DNA of 19,970 nucleotides, from contig CAYZXT010000043.1 of the NCBI GenBank assembly GCA_964482515.1, forward strand, positions 1-19,970, given 5' to 3'. The notes beneath the pieces were generated by a model, which was given only the letters and a program-made list of their open reading frames with translations, did no database searches and had not been told where the DNA came from. Shown piece after piece: positions 6,593 to 14,918 of this stretch. Position 1 is the first letter of the stretch, and every line of letters begins with the position of its first letter. The position numbers were made by a program, and so were the translations under genes. This DNA comes from CAYZXT01 sp964482515 (GTDB lineage Bacteria; Elusimicrobiota; Elusimicrobia; FEN-1173).

Positions 6593-7341
6593 TTTCCTTC
6601 TCCGCCGCGGACGTCGTACCACGTTTCGCAGTTCTCGCGCCGCCGGATGAGCCACGGAAAAAAGACGAACTTCATATACGTCCACAGCTGCTGCGCCGCG
6701 CCGAACTGGCGGACCTTCCGCAGCGAGGTGACGATGTAGACGTCTTTCAGGTTCGCGTAGACCATCCCCCGCTGGCGCGCCTCGCGCTTCAGCGCCAGCA
6801 CGAAAAAACCGTCTTCCCCCACATAAACATCCTCGGGAAAACCGCCGACCTTCCAAAAGGTGTCCCGGTCCGTGTAGAGGATCCCGAAGCTCAAGCCGAA
6901 CAGGTCCGCGAAAAAATTAAAGATGCGGAACATCGCGTGCGCGAGGAACGGCCCCGGCTCCGGTTCGATGCGGACGCCGCCGCCCAGGACCTTCCCGCCC
7001 GACAGCTCCTCGTCGATCCGCTCGAAAAGGTTCGGCGACACCCAGTTGTCCGCGTCGCAGGTGACGATGATCTCACCCTTGGCTTCCCTGGCGCCGCGGT
7101 TGCGCGCCGCCGCGATCTGGCGGTGGGGTTCGTGGACCACCCGCGCGCCGTGGGAGAGGGCGATCGACCCGGTGTCATCGGTGGAGGCGTTGTCCACGAC
7201 GATCATTTCCACCGATCGCCCCGTCTTGTTCCGGTAGCGCTCCGCGGATTCTTTCAAACATTCCAGCGTCGCGCCCAAATATTTTTCCTCGTTATACGCC
7301 GGGATGACGATGGTTATCCGCGGCCCCGCGCCCGCCGCCAT
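6589..7341 (-). CDS. Family 2 glycosyltransferase
   Basis: This 250-residue GT-A fold enzyme starts ITIVIPAYNEEKYLGATLECL (9-29), the nucleotide-sugar-binding strand-loop of GT2. D50 lies in IVVDNASTDDT, and the metal-binding DAD is at residues 96-98 (VTCDADNW). GEDGFFVLAL near residue 190 holds the acidic ED pair that usually supplies the base. A hydrophobic stretch around 137-158 and the basic WLIRRRE end suggest peripheral membrane contact. Donor and acceptor cannot be inferred; a role in envelope glycan or glycolipid synthesis is likely. The ATG starts one base after the gatA stop, so it is surely co-transcribed with the amidotransferase genes. Confidence 0.94.
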   Translation of the reverse strand: MAAGAGPRITIVIPAYNEEKYLGATLECLKESAERYRNKTGRSVEMIVVDNASTDDTGSIALSHGARVVHEPHRQIAAARNRGAREAKGEIIVTCDADNWVSPNLFERIDEELSGGKVLGGGVRIEPEPGPFLAHAMFRIFNFFADLFGLSFGILYTDRDTFWKVGGFPEDVYVGEDGFFVLALKREARQRGMVYANLKDVYIVTSLRKVRQFGAAQQLWTYMKFVFFPWLIRRRENCETWYDVRGGEGK

Positions 7342-7342
7342 T

Positions 7343-8803
7343 TCAGCCGATCGACGGGGCCTTCACCCAGTCGGTGGCCTTCTCGTAGGCCTGGGCCGCA
7401 GACAAAACCTCTTCTTCCTCAAAAGCTTTCCCCATGAGCTGCAGTCCGATGGGCAGTCCCTTGGACGAATACCCGCACGGTAATGAGAGGCCCGGCAATC
7501 CGGCCAAGTTACAGGAGATCGTGAAGATGTCGGAGAGATACATCTGCAGCGGATCGTCGGTCTTTTCCCCCCGCTTGAAGGCGGGCGTCGGCGCGGTGGG
7601 AGTGAGCAGGACGTCCACTTTCTCAAAAGCTTTGTCGAAGTCCTGCTTGATCAGCGTGCGGACCTTCTGGGCCTTCACGTAGTAGGCGTCGTAGTAGCCG
7701 GAGGAGAGAGCGTAGGTGCCGAGCATGATGCGGCGCTTCACTTCCGGGCCGAAGCCCTCGGCCCGCGACAGTTCGTACTGTTCCAAAAGGTTCGTGGCTT
7801 TGTCCGAGCGGTGGCCGTAGCGCACGCCGTCGAACCGGGCGAGGTTCGCGCTGGCCTCCGACGGCGCCAGCAAGTAATACACGGAGACGCCCGCGTCCGA
7901 ATGGGGCAGCGACACTTCCTGCACAGTCGCGCCCAGTTTCTCGAAGACCTTGATGGCGTCCGCCACGGCCTTCCGGACTTCCGGGTCCGTGCCGTCGATG
8001 AAATACTCCTTGGGCAATCCGATCTTCAACCCCTTGACGCCTTTCTCCAAACCCGCCATGTAATCCGGCACGGGGACGTTGACCGACGTGGAATCGTGGG
8101 CGTCGTAGCCCGAGATGACTTGCGTCAGCAGGGCCGCGTCCGCCGTGTTCCAGGCGAAGGGGCCGATTTGGTCGAGGGAAGAGGCGAAGGCGATCAAGCC
8201 GAAGCGGGACACGCGGCCGTAGGTCGGCTTGAAACCCACCACGCCGCAGAGGGACGCGGGCTGGCGGATGGAGCCGCCGGTGTCGGAGCCGAGGGACAAG
8301 GGCGTCAGCCGCGCGGCGACGGCGGCGGCGCTCCCGCCCGACGACCCACCGGGAACGCAGTCCAAATTCCACGGGTTACGCGTGGTGAAGAACGCCGAGT
8401 TCTCGGTCGACGATCCCATGGCGAACTCGTCCAAATTGGTTTTGCCGACGAGGATCGCCCCCGCGGCGCGGAGCTTTTCGATCACGGTGGCGTCGTAGGC
8501 CGCGGTGTGGTCCGCCAAAATCTTCGACGAGCAAGTGGTCTTCGTTCCCTTGACGCACATGTTGTCCTTGATGGCCACGGGCACGCCCGCCAGCGGGCCC
8601 GGATCTTTGCCCGCCGCCACCTTCGCGTCCACCGCCTTGGCCTGGGCGGCGGCGGATTCTTCCTGCACGCTGACGAAGGCCTTCAGCGTCGGGTCGAGGG
8701 CGGCGATGCGGTCCAGAAAGGCGCGCGCCGTCCGCTCGGCGGATATTTTTTGGGATTTGACTTGCGCGGCGATGTCTCGGGCGGAAAGGGTATGAAGGTC
8801 CAT
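7343..8803 (-). CDS. gatA: Asp-tRNA(Asn)/Glu-tRNA(Gln) amidotransferase subunit A
   Basis: GatA is the glutaminase subunit that releases ammonia for tRNA-dependent amidation. Its 486 residues match the family. The amidase-signature triad is intact: K79 in PVAIKDN, cis-Ser S154 in PGGSSGGSAAAVAA, and S178 in GSDTGGSIRQPAS, the same numbering as in characterised bacterial GatA. Family segments such as ILVGKTNLDEFAMGSSTENS and GFKPTYGRVSRFG are present, and the C-terminus GLPIGLQLMGKAFEEEEVL is typical. It follows gatC by 3 bp and is followed by the GT2 gene after 1 bp. GatB is encoded three genes downstream rather than adjacent, which is an uncommon arrangement. Confidence 0.98.
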   Translation of the reverse strand: MDLHTLSARDIAAQVKSQKISAERTARAFLDRIAALDPTLKAFVSVQEESAAAQAKAVDAKVAAGKDPGPLAGVPVAIKDNMCVKGTKTTCSSKILADHTAAYDATVIEKLRAAGAILVGKTNLDEFAMGSSTENSAFFTTRNPWNLDCVPGGSSGGSAAAVAARLTPLSLGSDTGGSIRQPASLCGVVGFKPTYGRVSRFGLIAFASSLDQIGPFAWNTADAALLTQVISGYDAHDSTSVNVPVPDYMAGLEKGVKGLKIGLPKEYFIDGTDPEVRKAVADAIKVFEKLGATVQEVSLPHSDAGVSVYYLLAPSEASANLARFDGVRYGHRSDKATNLLEQYELSRAEGFGPEVKRRIMLGTYALSSGYYDAYYVKAQKVRTLIKQDFDKAFEKVDVLLTPTAPTPAFKRGEKTDDPLQMYLSDIFTISCNLAGLPGLSLPCGYSSKGLPIGLQLMGKAFEEEEVLSAAQAYEKATDWVKAPSIG

Positions 8804-8806
8804 GGA

Positions 8807-9094
8807 TTACTCGATGACTTTCTTCACCTTGAAATAGGAGTCTTCGCGGTCGGGCGCGTTCCGCATGATCGCCTCGCGGTCGGCGAACTCGACGACCTCG
8901 TCCTCGCGCCAGACGTTGGACAGCGGAACGACGTGGGACGTGATCGGCACGCCGTTCACTTCGTACTTCTCCAGATTCTTCATGTAGCCCAGGATGCGTT
9001 CGAGCTGGCCGCGGTACTTCGGCCGCTCTTCATCGGTGAGCGCCAACCGGGCCAATCGGGCCACGTGGTCGACGTCTTTATCGGTGAGGGACAT
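8807..9094 (-). CDS. gatC: Asp-tRNA(Asn)/Glu-tRNA(Gln) amidotransferase subunit C
   Basis: This 95-residue small subunit wraps around GatA and stabilises its contact with GatB. It has the typical N-terminus (VDHVARLARLALTDEE), a helix with ILGYMKNLEKY and the C-terminal arm REDEVVEF...NAPDREDSYFKVKKVIE. The PDREDSYFKVKKVIE end is the strongest family match. The ATG at 9094 lies 17 bp inside the end of the M20 peptidase gene, and gatA follows after 3 bp, so the gene is firmly within the cluster. Confidence 0.97.
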   Translation of the reverse strand: MSLTDKDVDHVARLARLALTDEERPKYRGQLERILGYMKNLEKYEVNGVPITSHVVPLSNVWREDEVVEFADREAIMRNAPDREDSYFKVKKVIE

Positions 9095-10496
9095 CGCGTT
9101 TCTCCGTGCAGAAAATTTTCACCCAATCATACATGATTCGCAGGCCCTTCTCCAGGCGGCGGATGGGCGCCCGTTCGTCGGGAGAATGGATGCGGCGGAA
9201 CTCCTCCTCCGTCAAGACGACCGGCGCGAGGCCGTAGCTGGCCACGCCCTTGGCGCGGAAAAAGCGGGAGTCCGTGGCCGCGGGATAGAGCAGCGGGACC
9301 AGGACAGCGCCGGGATCGTTCTTGCGGATGGCTTTCTGGAGGGCGAACCACAGGGGCGTGTTGTAGTCCCAGGCCATCGGTTCTTCCTGGGTGCGCCGGA
9401 CGATGGCCACGGTGACGCGGTCGTCGTTGATCTCGTCCTTGAAGTTTTTCAGCAGGTCGAACTCGTTAACGGACGGCAGGAGGCGGCAATCCACCATGGC
9501 GGTCGCCGACGAGGGGATCACGTTCTCTTTCGGGGCCGCGGAATCGCCCGCGTAGGAAACGAAGGACGTGACCGCCAGCGTGTTGCGCTTCAGACCGTCG
9601 GTCAAGGCCGACGGTTTCAGCGTTCCCAGTTTCGCCTCCATATCGAGCGTCGACTGGGGCAGCGCTCCCCGCGATTTCTCCATCACCTTCTCCATGCGGA
9701 AGAGCGCGCGGCGCAGGATGTCGATGGGGTTCCCGCCGTTGGGCATGGAGGCGTGGCCGGCGTGGCCCCTGGCCGTCACCTGCAGGCCCAAGACTTTCTT
9801 CTCCTCCACGGCGCAGGCGTAAACGGTCTTCTTCCCCTCCGTGAACACGCCGGAAAAACCGAAGCCGCCCTCATCGATGACGAAGCCGGGCTTGATCTGG
9901 CCCCAAAACTTGTCCAGCATCCACTGGGCGCCCCACCGCCCGCCGGTCTCCTCGTCCGCCACGGCCATGAAATAGATGTCCCGGTTCAAGGGGAGGTCCG
10001 CTTTTTTCAAACGGATGAAGGTCATCAGATGGAGGACGCCGGTCAGCTTCGTGTCCAAGGCGCCGCGGCCCCAGATGTAGCCGTCCTTCTCCGCGCCGCT
10101 GAATGGCGGGACGGACCATTCCGACGGATCCGCGGGCACCACGTCCATATGGTGGAGGAAGAGCAGCGGCGGTTCCTGGGGCGTGGTCTTGGCCGCGAGG
10201 CGCGCGATGAGGTTGGCCCGCCCCGGCGTCGAAACGTAGACGGCGCTCTCGATGCCCGCCTTGTCGAGGATGCCTTTCAAATAGTTCGCGGCCGGCTCCT
10301 CGTTGCCCGGCGGATTGGTCGTGTTGATCTTGATGTAATCGCGCAGCAGGCGCATGGCCTGTTGGGTCTGGGCGTTATAGACGACCAGTTTTTTCTTGGG
10401 CGAATTTTTCTCCGGCGCCTTGGCGGCGTGGAGAGGAAGAGACAATGCCAACGCGCACAAGGCGACGAAAGCGATGATGGCGCGGGAACGTTTCAT
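9078..10496 (-). CDS. Secreted M20-family metallopeptidase
   Basis: This 472-residue zinc-dependent hydrolase belongs to the M20/ArgE/carboxypeptidase group. A Sec signal peptide is visible (MKRSRAIIAFVALCALALSL, likely cleavage near LHA-AKA), so it acts outside the cytoplasmic membrane. The metal and catalytic residues are present: H116 and D118 in LHHMDVVP, D148 in GRGALDTK, E182-E183 in ADEETGG, an acidic residue in VIDEGGFG, and H437 in RRIHSPDE. A dimerisation domain starts near ARGHAGHASMPNGGNP. Substrate is unknown; scavenging of peptides or N-acyl amino acids is likely. The ATG at 10496 overlaps the helicase stop (ATGA). The frame remains open further upstream, but that part is a shadow of the helicase gene. 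Confidence 0.94.
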   Translation of the reverse strand: MKRSRAIIAFVALCALALSLPLHAAKAPEKNSPKKKLVVYNAQTQQAMRLLRDYIKINTTNPPGNEEPAANYLKGILDKAGIESAVYVSTPGRANLIARLAAKTTPQEPPLLFLHHMDVVPADPSEWSVPPFSGAEKDGYIWGRGALDTKLTGVLHLMTFIRLKKADLPLNRDIYFMAVADEETGGRWGAQWMLDKFWGQIKPGFVIDEGGFGFSGVFTEGKKTVYACAVEEKKVLGLQVTARGHAGHASMPNGGNPIDILRRALFRMEKVMEKSRGALPQSTLDMEAKLGTLKPSALTDGLKRNTLAVTSFVSYAGDSAAPKENVIPSSATAMVDCRLLPSVNEFDLLKNFKDEINDDRVTVAIVRRTQEEPMAWDYNTPLWFALQKAIRKNDPGAVLVPLLYPAATDSRFFRAKGVASYGLAPVVLTEEEFRRIHSPDERAPIRRLEKGLRIMYDWVKIFCTEKRDVPHR

Positions 10497-12757
10497 CCTT
10501 CGAGGATTTCGAACGACGCGTAGCGGGCCAGGATGCTCTTGCGCGAACCGGCGTCGAACATCACGGTCACTTTGACGTTTTCGCCCGCGCCGGACTTGTC
10601 CAGTATCCGTCCGGGGCCGAAGGTCGGGTGCTTCACGCGCATGCCCACGCGCAGCGGCCGCAGCGCGCCGACCACGGCGGTGGACGGAGATTCTTCGTCC
10701 GGATCGAAGGACCCGATGACCGGCCGGTACTCTTCCTTCGGCGCGAAGGGCACCGGCGGCCCGGCAATGGCGGGCGCGGTGACAAGTCCCGCCTCCTGGA
10801 TGAAGCGCGACGGCACGTTCCAGTGGGAGCGGCCGTAGATCTTCCGCGACGCGGCGGACGTCAAATAGAGATGCTCCTTCGCCCGGGTCATGGCGACGTA
10901 GCACAGCCGGCGCTCCTCCTCCAGCTCCTGCTGGTCGAAGGCGGATTCGCCGATGGGGAAGAGTCCTTCCTCCAAACCCGTCACGAACACCGCGGGGAAT
11001 TCCAAACCCTTGGCCAAGTGGACGGTCATGAGCGTGACGGCGCCCTCCGCGTCGTCCTTCAAACCGTCGAGATCGGACACGAGCGAAACCTTTTCCAGGA
11101 ACGCCGTGGTGGATTTATCCGCGGTCTCCACGGATTCCTTCCCGGAGTTCTTCTCGAAGTCCTTCTCCGCGTTCTCTTCGAAATCCTTGGCCGCGTTCAC
11201 CAATTCCTGAAGGTTGTCCAGGCGCGTCGCCGCTTCCGGATCGCTGTCCACCTGTTGTTCCCAATGCATCCAATAGCCGGTCTGCTCCAGCGCCGCCTGC
11301 ACCATTTGCGAAGCGGTCAGGGTGGCGACCTTGGGCTTGAGGCCGGCGATGATATCGAGGAATTTTTGCAGGTTCCCCCGCGCGCCCGACGTCAACCCCG
11401 GAACGCGGGCGGACTGGACGATCGCCTCGAACAAGGTAACGCCGGTGGCGATCGCGTAATTTTCCAGGGCCTGGATCGACGTCTTGCCGAGGCCGCGGGC
11501 CGGAACGTTCACCACGCGCTTCACGCTGATCGAATCCGCCGGATTCACCAACAGGCGCAGATAGGCCATCATGTCCTTAACTTCCATGCGTTCATAGAAC
11601 CGCATGCTGCCGACGAGCGCGTAGGGGATGTTCATGCGGCGGAAGATATCTTCCAGCACCCGGGACTGGGCGTTGGTGCGGTAGAAGACCGCCACGTCGC
11701 GGCGCTGGACGGCGCCCGTTTCCATCAGGCGCGCCGCTTCCCGGCCGACGAAGCCGGCCTCTTCCTGCTCGTTGGCGAACTCCTGGAACTTCACGGGCTC
11801 GCCGCCCTTCTGCGCGGTCCAAATGGTTTTGGCTTTGCGGTTCTGGTTGTTCTTGATGACCTTGTAAGCGCAGTCCAGGATCGCCTCGGTGGAGCGGTAG
11901 TTCTGCTCCAGCTTCACCACGGTGGCGCCGTGGTAGTCGCGCTCGAACTCCAGGATGTTGCGGATGTCCGCGCCGCGCCAGGAATAGATGGATTGGTCGT
12001 CGTCGCCCACCACGCAGATGTTCTTCGGAGGCGTCACCATGTGCTTGACGAGGAGGAACTGGCCGTGGTTCGTGTCCTGGTACTCGTCGACCAGGATGTA
12101 TTTGAAGCGCTGCTGATATTTTTCCCGGATCGCCAGGTTGTCCCGCAGGGCGATGACGGACTTCATGATCAGGTCGCCGAAGTCCACGGCGTTGGCCTTG
12201 ATCAATTTCCTTTGATAGATCGCGTAGATGGTGGCGACTTTCTGGCGAAAGGGATCGTTCTGGGCCAGGGCGTGGATGGCGTAGGAGTCCGCGTCAAGCA
12301 GATCGTCCTTGGCGCGGGAAATGATCGAGATGATCTGGCCGGGCTTGTGTTTGGTTTCGTCGAGGCTCAGCTCGCGCAGGCATTCCTTGATGAGCTGCTT
12401 CTGGTCGTCCTGGTCGTAGACGACGTAGTGCGGGTCCATGCCGAGGTTCTTCGCCTCGACGCGGAGGAACTGGGCGCAGAAGGAGTGGAAGGTGGAGATC
12501 CAAACGCCGCGGCCGCGCCCGCCCGTCAAATCGTCCACGCGCTTGCGGAGTTCCTGGGAGGCTTTGTTGGTGAAGGTGATCGCCAGGATGTTCCAGGGCT
12601 GGACGTTTTCGGTGAGCAGGTGGGCGATGCGATAGGTGATGACGCGCGTCTTGCCGGAACCCGCGCCCGCCAGAATCAAGAGCGGCCCTTCGCCGTGGGT
12701 GACGGCCTGCCGCTGGGGCGGGTTCAAGGTGGAGAGGAGTTGTTCGCTTAAAGCCAT
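10493..12757 (-). CDS. pcrA: UvrD/PcrA-type superfamily 1 DNA helicase
   Basis: This 754-residue 3'-5' helicase unwinds DNA in nucleotide excision repair, mismatch repair and removal of recombination proteins. Motifs are clear: Q-motif LNPPQRQAV (11-19), Walker A GAGSGKT (31-37), Ia TFTNKASQEL (61-70), Walker B DEYQDT (224-229), III GDDDQSIYSWRGA (251-263), IV QNYRST (285-290), and V TVHLAKGLEFPAVFV followed by the LCYVAMTRAKEHLYL motif VI. The C-terminal VGMRVKHPTFGPGRILD segment is the RNA-polymerase-binding Tudor-like tail shared by PcrA and UvrD. The Lys/Glu-rich insert NAEKDFEKNSGKESVETADK is somewhat longer than usual. The ATG follows AAGGA and lies 15 bp after the DUF1802 gene. UvrD and PcrA cannot be separated by eye; length favours PcrA-like. 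Confidence 0.96.
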   Translation of the reverse strand: MALSEQLLSTLNPPQRQAVTHGEGPLLILAGAGSGKTRVITYRIAHLLTENVQPWNILAITFTNKASQELRKRVDDLTGGRGRGVWISTFHSFCAQFLRVEAKNLGMDPHYVVYDQDDQKQLIKECLRELSLDETKHKPGQIISIISRAKDDLLDADSYAIHALAQNDPFRQKVATIYAIYQRKLIKANAVDFGDLIMKSVIALRDNLAIREKYQQRFKYILVDEYQDTNHGQFLLVKHMVTPPKNICVVGDDDQSIYSWRGADIRNILEFERDYHGATVVKLEQNYRSTEAILDCAYKVIKNNQNRKAKTIWTAQKGGEPVKFQEFANEQEEAGFVGREAARLMETGAVQRRDVAVFYRTNAQSRVLEDIFRRMNIPYALVGSMRFYERMEVKDMMAYLRLLVNPADSISVKRVVNVPARGLGKTSIQALENYAIATGVTLFEAIVQSARVPGLTSGARGNLQKFLDIIAGLKPKVATLTASQMVQAALEQTGYWMHWEQQVDSDPEAATRLDNLQELVNAAKDFEENAEKDFEKNSGKESVETADKSTTAFLEKVSLVSDLDGLKDDAEGAVTLMTVHLAKGLEFPAVFVTGLEEGLFPIGESAFDQQELEEERRLCYVAMTRAKEHLYLTSAASRKIYGRSHWNVPSRFIQEAGLVTAPAIAGPPVPFAPKEEYRPVIGSFDPDEESPSTAVVGALRPLRVGMRVKHPTFGPGRILDKSGAGENVKVTVMFDAGSRKSILARYASFEILEG

Positions 12758-12772
12758 TGGGGTGTCCTTGCG

Positions 12773-13336
12773 TCAGACCGCCGACAAAATTTGTTGTTTG
12801 CGTTGATTGAATTCCGAATCGCCTAAGACGGGTTGAAATCCGTCCGTGGGCAATTCTTGTTTCAGGGGGACCCAGGACTTGCAGCCGGCGTAGAACGGGC
12901 CCCAGGGGAGCGTCAACGGCTCCGCCCGGCGGAAGCATTTTAGCACAATCAGATGCAGGGCGTTTTCCGGTTTATAGGCCAGGCGCTTCTCGAAAAAGCT
13001 CTCGGACCAAATCGTGAAGGGCATGAGGCGGCGGAGCTTTTCGATTTCATTCAGCGGTTGTACGTGGTCCACCTGAGCGTAGACATCAATGGGCAACCCG
13101 TTCTTTTCAAAATCAGGGGCCGCATCATCCACCCACGACTGATATTTTTCTTGGAGGCCGTCACGGTTCTGGTGTTCCCATCCGGGGAAAATGAAGAACT
13201 CGCTTTCCTTCAGGCGGAATTCCCCGTCCTCTTCCCGGATGCCGCCCTTGCGAAGGACGCAAATCTGCGCGCCCTCCCCCAGCGCCCGGTTCACCACGGC
13301 CCATTCCTTGAGTGCGATGCCGCAATTGGTTTTCAT
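12773..13336 (-). CDS. DUF1802 family protein
   Basis: This 187-residue cytoplasmic protein matches DUF1802. Typical features are ALKEWAVVNRALGEGAQICVLRKGGIRE near the start, FRLKESEFFIFPGWEHQNRDGL (about 43-64) and a later LPWGPFYAGCKSWVPLKQELP segment. The function is unknown; some genomes place the family with nucleic-acid enzymes, and here it sits 15 bp before pcrA. The ATG at 13336 begins the conserved part; the frame is open upstream for 126 codons, but that sequence overlaps the structured intergenic region and the methyltransferase end. No obvious promoter was found upstream, and the 235-bp gap before it holds two inverted repeats. It is the first gene of the nine-gene cluster. Confidence 0.88.
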   Translation of the reverse strand: MKTNCGIALKEWAVVNRALGEGAQICVLRKGGIREEDGEFRLKESEFFIFPGWEHQNRDGLQEKYQSWVDDAAPDFEKNGLPIDVYAQVDHVQPLNEIEKLRRLMPFTIWSESFFEKRLAYKPENALHLIVLKCFRRAEPLTLPWGPFYAGCKSWVPLKQELPTDGFQPVLGDSEFNQRKQQILSAV

Positions 13337-13354
13337 TTGTACCTCTGGGACTAA

Positions 13355-13416
13355 CGCAACAATCCGGCTCGCCCCTCTCGCTACGCGGGCAATCGCGGAG
13401 CGACCGGATCGTTGCG
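13355..13416. repeat. Long imperfect inverted repeat upstream of DUF1802
   Basis: The left arm CGCAACAATCCGGCTCGC (13355-13372) and right arm GCGACCGGATCGTTGCG (13400-13416) pair with one mismatch and one bulge around a 27-nt GC-rich loop. Together with 13500-13543 it accounts for about half of the 235-bp gap 13337-13571. It could be a structured leader for the operon or part of a small palindromic mobile repeat; no second copy is in the window. Confidence 0.6.
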
Positions 13417-13499
13417 GCGGACGAGGGGTGGCGGCGGATGTCGCCCGCGCCTCGGTTTGATTCAAATTGATTCCGGCGAGGGGTGACGTCGGACTGGGC

Positions 13500-13543
13500 G
13501 CCCATTCGGGCCGCAGAAGCGAAAGCTTCGAGGACGAATGGGC
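13500..13543 (-). terminator. Nested hairpin downstream of the RlmD-like gene
   Basis: Outer arms GCCCATTCG (13500-13508) and CGAATGGGC (13535-13543) pair perfectly, and an inner 5-bp stem with a GAAA tetraloop (GAAGC gaaa GCTTC, 13516-13529) forms inside. It lies about 30 bp past the methyltransferase stop. There is no T-run, so it may stabilise mRNA ends or be a Rho-type end rather than a classic terminator. Confidence 0.45.
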
Positions 13544-13571
13544 TGTCCGGCGGCAGGACCCCGAGCCGCGA

Positions 13572-14738
13572 TCAGCTTTTTCTTTTAAGTAAAAGCACCG
13601 TCTCAACATGCGGAGTATGCGGAAACATATCCACGGGTTGAACCGCTTCGATCGCGTAGCGGTCCACCAAAATCGGAAGATCCATGGCCATGGCCTTGGG
13701 ATTGCAGGACACATAGACCCACCGCTCCACGGGCTGCGCCATCAAAAGCTGGCGGACTTGCCGCTGCAGTCCGGGCCGCGGCGGGTCCATCACCGCCACC
13801 GCGCCGGGTTTCGCCCACACTTCCATTAAATCGGTCCGCTGCGCAAAGGTTCCCGCGTCCATGGCGAAAAACTCCGCGTGCTCGACACCCTGCCGTTGGG
13901 CGTTGGCCCGGGCGTCCGTCACCGCCGGCCCGTGGACCTCCACGCCGAGGATACGCTTGGCGTTTTTGGCGCAGAAAAGCCCGATGGTGCCGGAGCCGCA
14001 ATAGAAATCGATCAGGGTTTCGGTTTGGTTGACGAACTCGCGGATGGTTTTGTAGAGGACCTCAGCGCCGCGGGTGTTGGTCTGGAAGAAGGCCGTGGCG
14101 GAGATCCGGAACGGCAGGCCGTCCAGGGTCTCTTCGATGACGCCGGAGCCCTTCAGTACGACGCTCGACGCGCCCCGCGCCACGTCGGACATTTCATGGT
14201 TCGTGCTCCAGACGACGGTGTCCACCCGGGAGCCGCTTTCGTCCAGGGCGCGAACGAAGGATTCCCGCGGCAGGTCGCCGCTTCCCGTCACTAAATGAAT
14301 GAGCCGCTGACCGGTGTGCTTCCCCTCGCGGATGGCGAGATACCGGAGAAAGCCCTGGTGGCTGTGCAGATTGTAGGGGGCCAGCTTCTCGGCTTCGGCC
14401 CAGCGCTTCACCGCCTCCAAAAGCTGCGGCGCGTCGGGCGAATGGATGAGGCATTCCGTCAGGTCGACGATCTGGTCGAAACGGTTCTTCTGCCGTAGGC
14501 CGATGGCGACTCGTCCTTCATTCAACCCGAACGCAAACTCCACTTTATTCCGGTAATAGAAAGCGTCCGGCGAAGACTTGATGGGCAGGAACTGCTTCGG
14601 CGCGAAGGGCGCAACGATCCGGCGGATGAGCGCCTCCTTGTCCGCCAACTGCTGTCCGTAGGGAATGTTCTGGGTCTCACAGCCACCGCAGGAACCGAAG
14701 TGAACACAGAGCTTATTTTCACTCATTATCGTCGACAT
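13572..14738 (-). CDS. RlmD/RumA-type 23S rRNA (uracil-5)-methyltransferase, TRAM-less
   Basis: This 388-residue SAM-dependent enzyme belongs to the COG2265 family that makes 5-methyluridine in rRNA or tRNA. Four cysteines able to hold a 4Fe-4S cluster are present (C11, C17, C20 in CVHFGSCGGC, and C96). The SAM-binding DFYCGSGTIGL motif, the catalytic region DPPRPGL, the nucleophile C345 in YVSCNP and the base E379 in PHVETVLLL follow in order. The usual N-terminal TRAM domain is absent, as in some shorter members. The target base (U1939, U747 or tRNA U54) cannot be decided. The start at 14738 has no Shine-Dalgarno, but a TATACA hexamer lies 12 bp upstream, so the mRNA may be nearly leaderless. 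An internal ATG at 14726 is the alternative. Confidence 0.93.
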   Translation of the reverse strand: MSTIMSENKLCVHFGSCGGCETQNIPYGQQLADKEALIRRIVAPFAPKQFLPIKSSPDAFYYRNKVEFAFGLNEGRVAIGLRQKNRFDQIVDLTECLIHSPDAPQLLEAVKRWAEAEKLAPYNLHSHQGFLRYLAIREGKHTGQRLIHLVTGSGDLPRESFVRALDESGSRVDTVVWSTNHEMSDVARGASSVVLKGSGVIEETLDGLPFRISATAFFQTNTRGAEVLYKTIREFVNQTETLIDFYCGSGTIGLFCAKNAKRILGVEVHGPAVTDARANAQRQGVEHAEFFAMDAGTFAQRTDLMEVWAKPGAVAVMDPPRPGLQRQVRQLLMAQPVERWVYVSCNPKAMAMDLPILVDRYAIEAVQPVDMFPHTPHVETVLLLKRKS

Positions 14739-14756
14739 AGGATAGGGAATTGTATA
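14734..14756 (-). promoter_or_regulatory. Start/promoter element of the RlmD-like gene, duplicated at 14919-14941
   Basis: This 23-bp segment covers the ATG of the methyltransferase and a TATACA hexamer just upstream. It matches 14919-14941 at 20 of 23 positions. On the minus strand the -10-like TATACA would start transcription a few bases before the ATG, giving a nearly leaderless mRNA. On the plus strand the overlapping TATAAT (14753-14758) lies 15 bp after TCGACA, so direction is not certain. Confidence 0.45.
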
Positions 14757-14790
14757 ATTTCGGCATATATAAGTTTTATTTAGTTACGGG

Positions 14791-14843
14791 CTATAAGGAT
14801 AACTCCACCATCTTCCTGAGGTAAACCGACGCTTCGGCGTAAG
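14791..14843 (-). pseudogene. Remnant of the 3' end of an O-antigen ligase-TPR gene
   Basis: Read on the minus strand this encodes AEASVYLRKMVE then LSL and a TAG stop. The intact gene at 15377-17305 ends in the same twelve residues. Over 39 bp (14802-14840) the two copies differ at four positions, all silent third-codon changes. Nothing upstream continues the homology: the frame there runs through the opposite strand of the plus-strand gene. It is a broken paralogue end or a leftover of a recombination event. Confidence 0.7.
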
Positions 14844-14918
14844 TCGTCCATCCCGGGCGCTCACCCCAGCCCACAGGGACCAAGCCAATACATGTTTTAT
14901 CATTCCTTATCAGCCATT

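Noticed and set aside
10628..12751. Very long open plus-strand frame opposite the helicase gene
   Set aside because: It mirrors pcrA, is rich in Arg/His/Gly/Val typical of GC-rich antisense frames, and has no recognisable motif.
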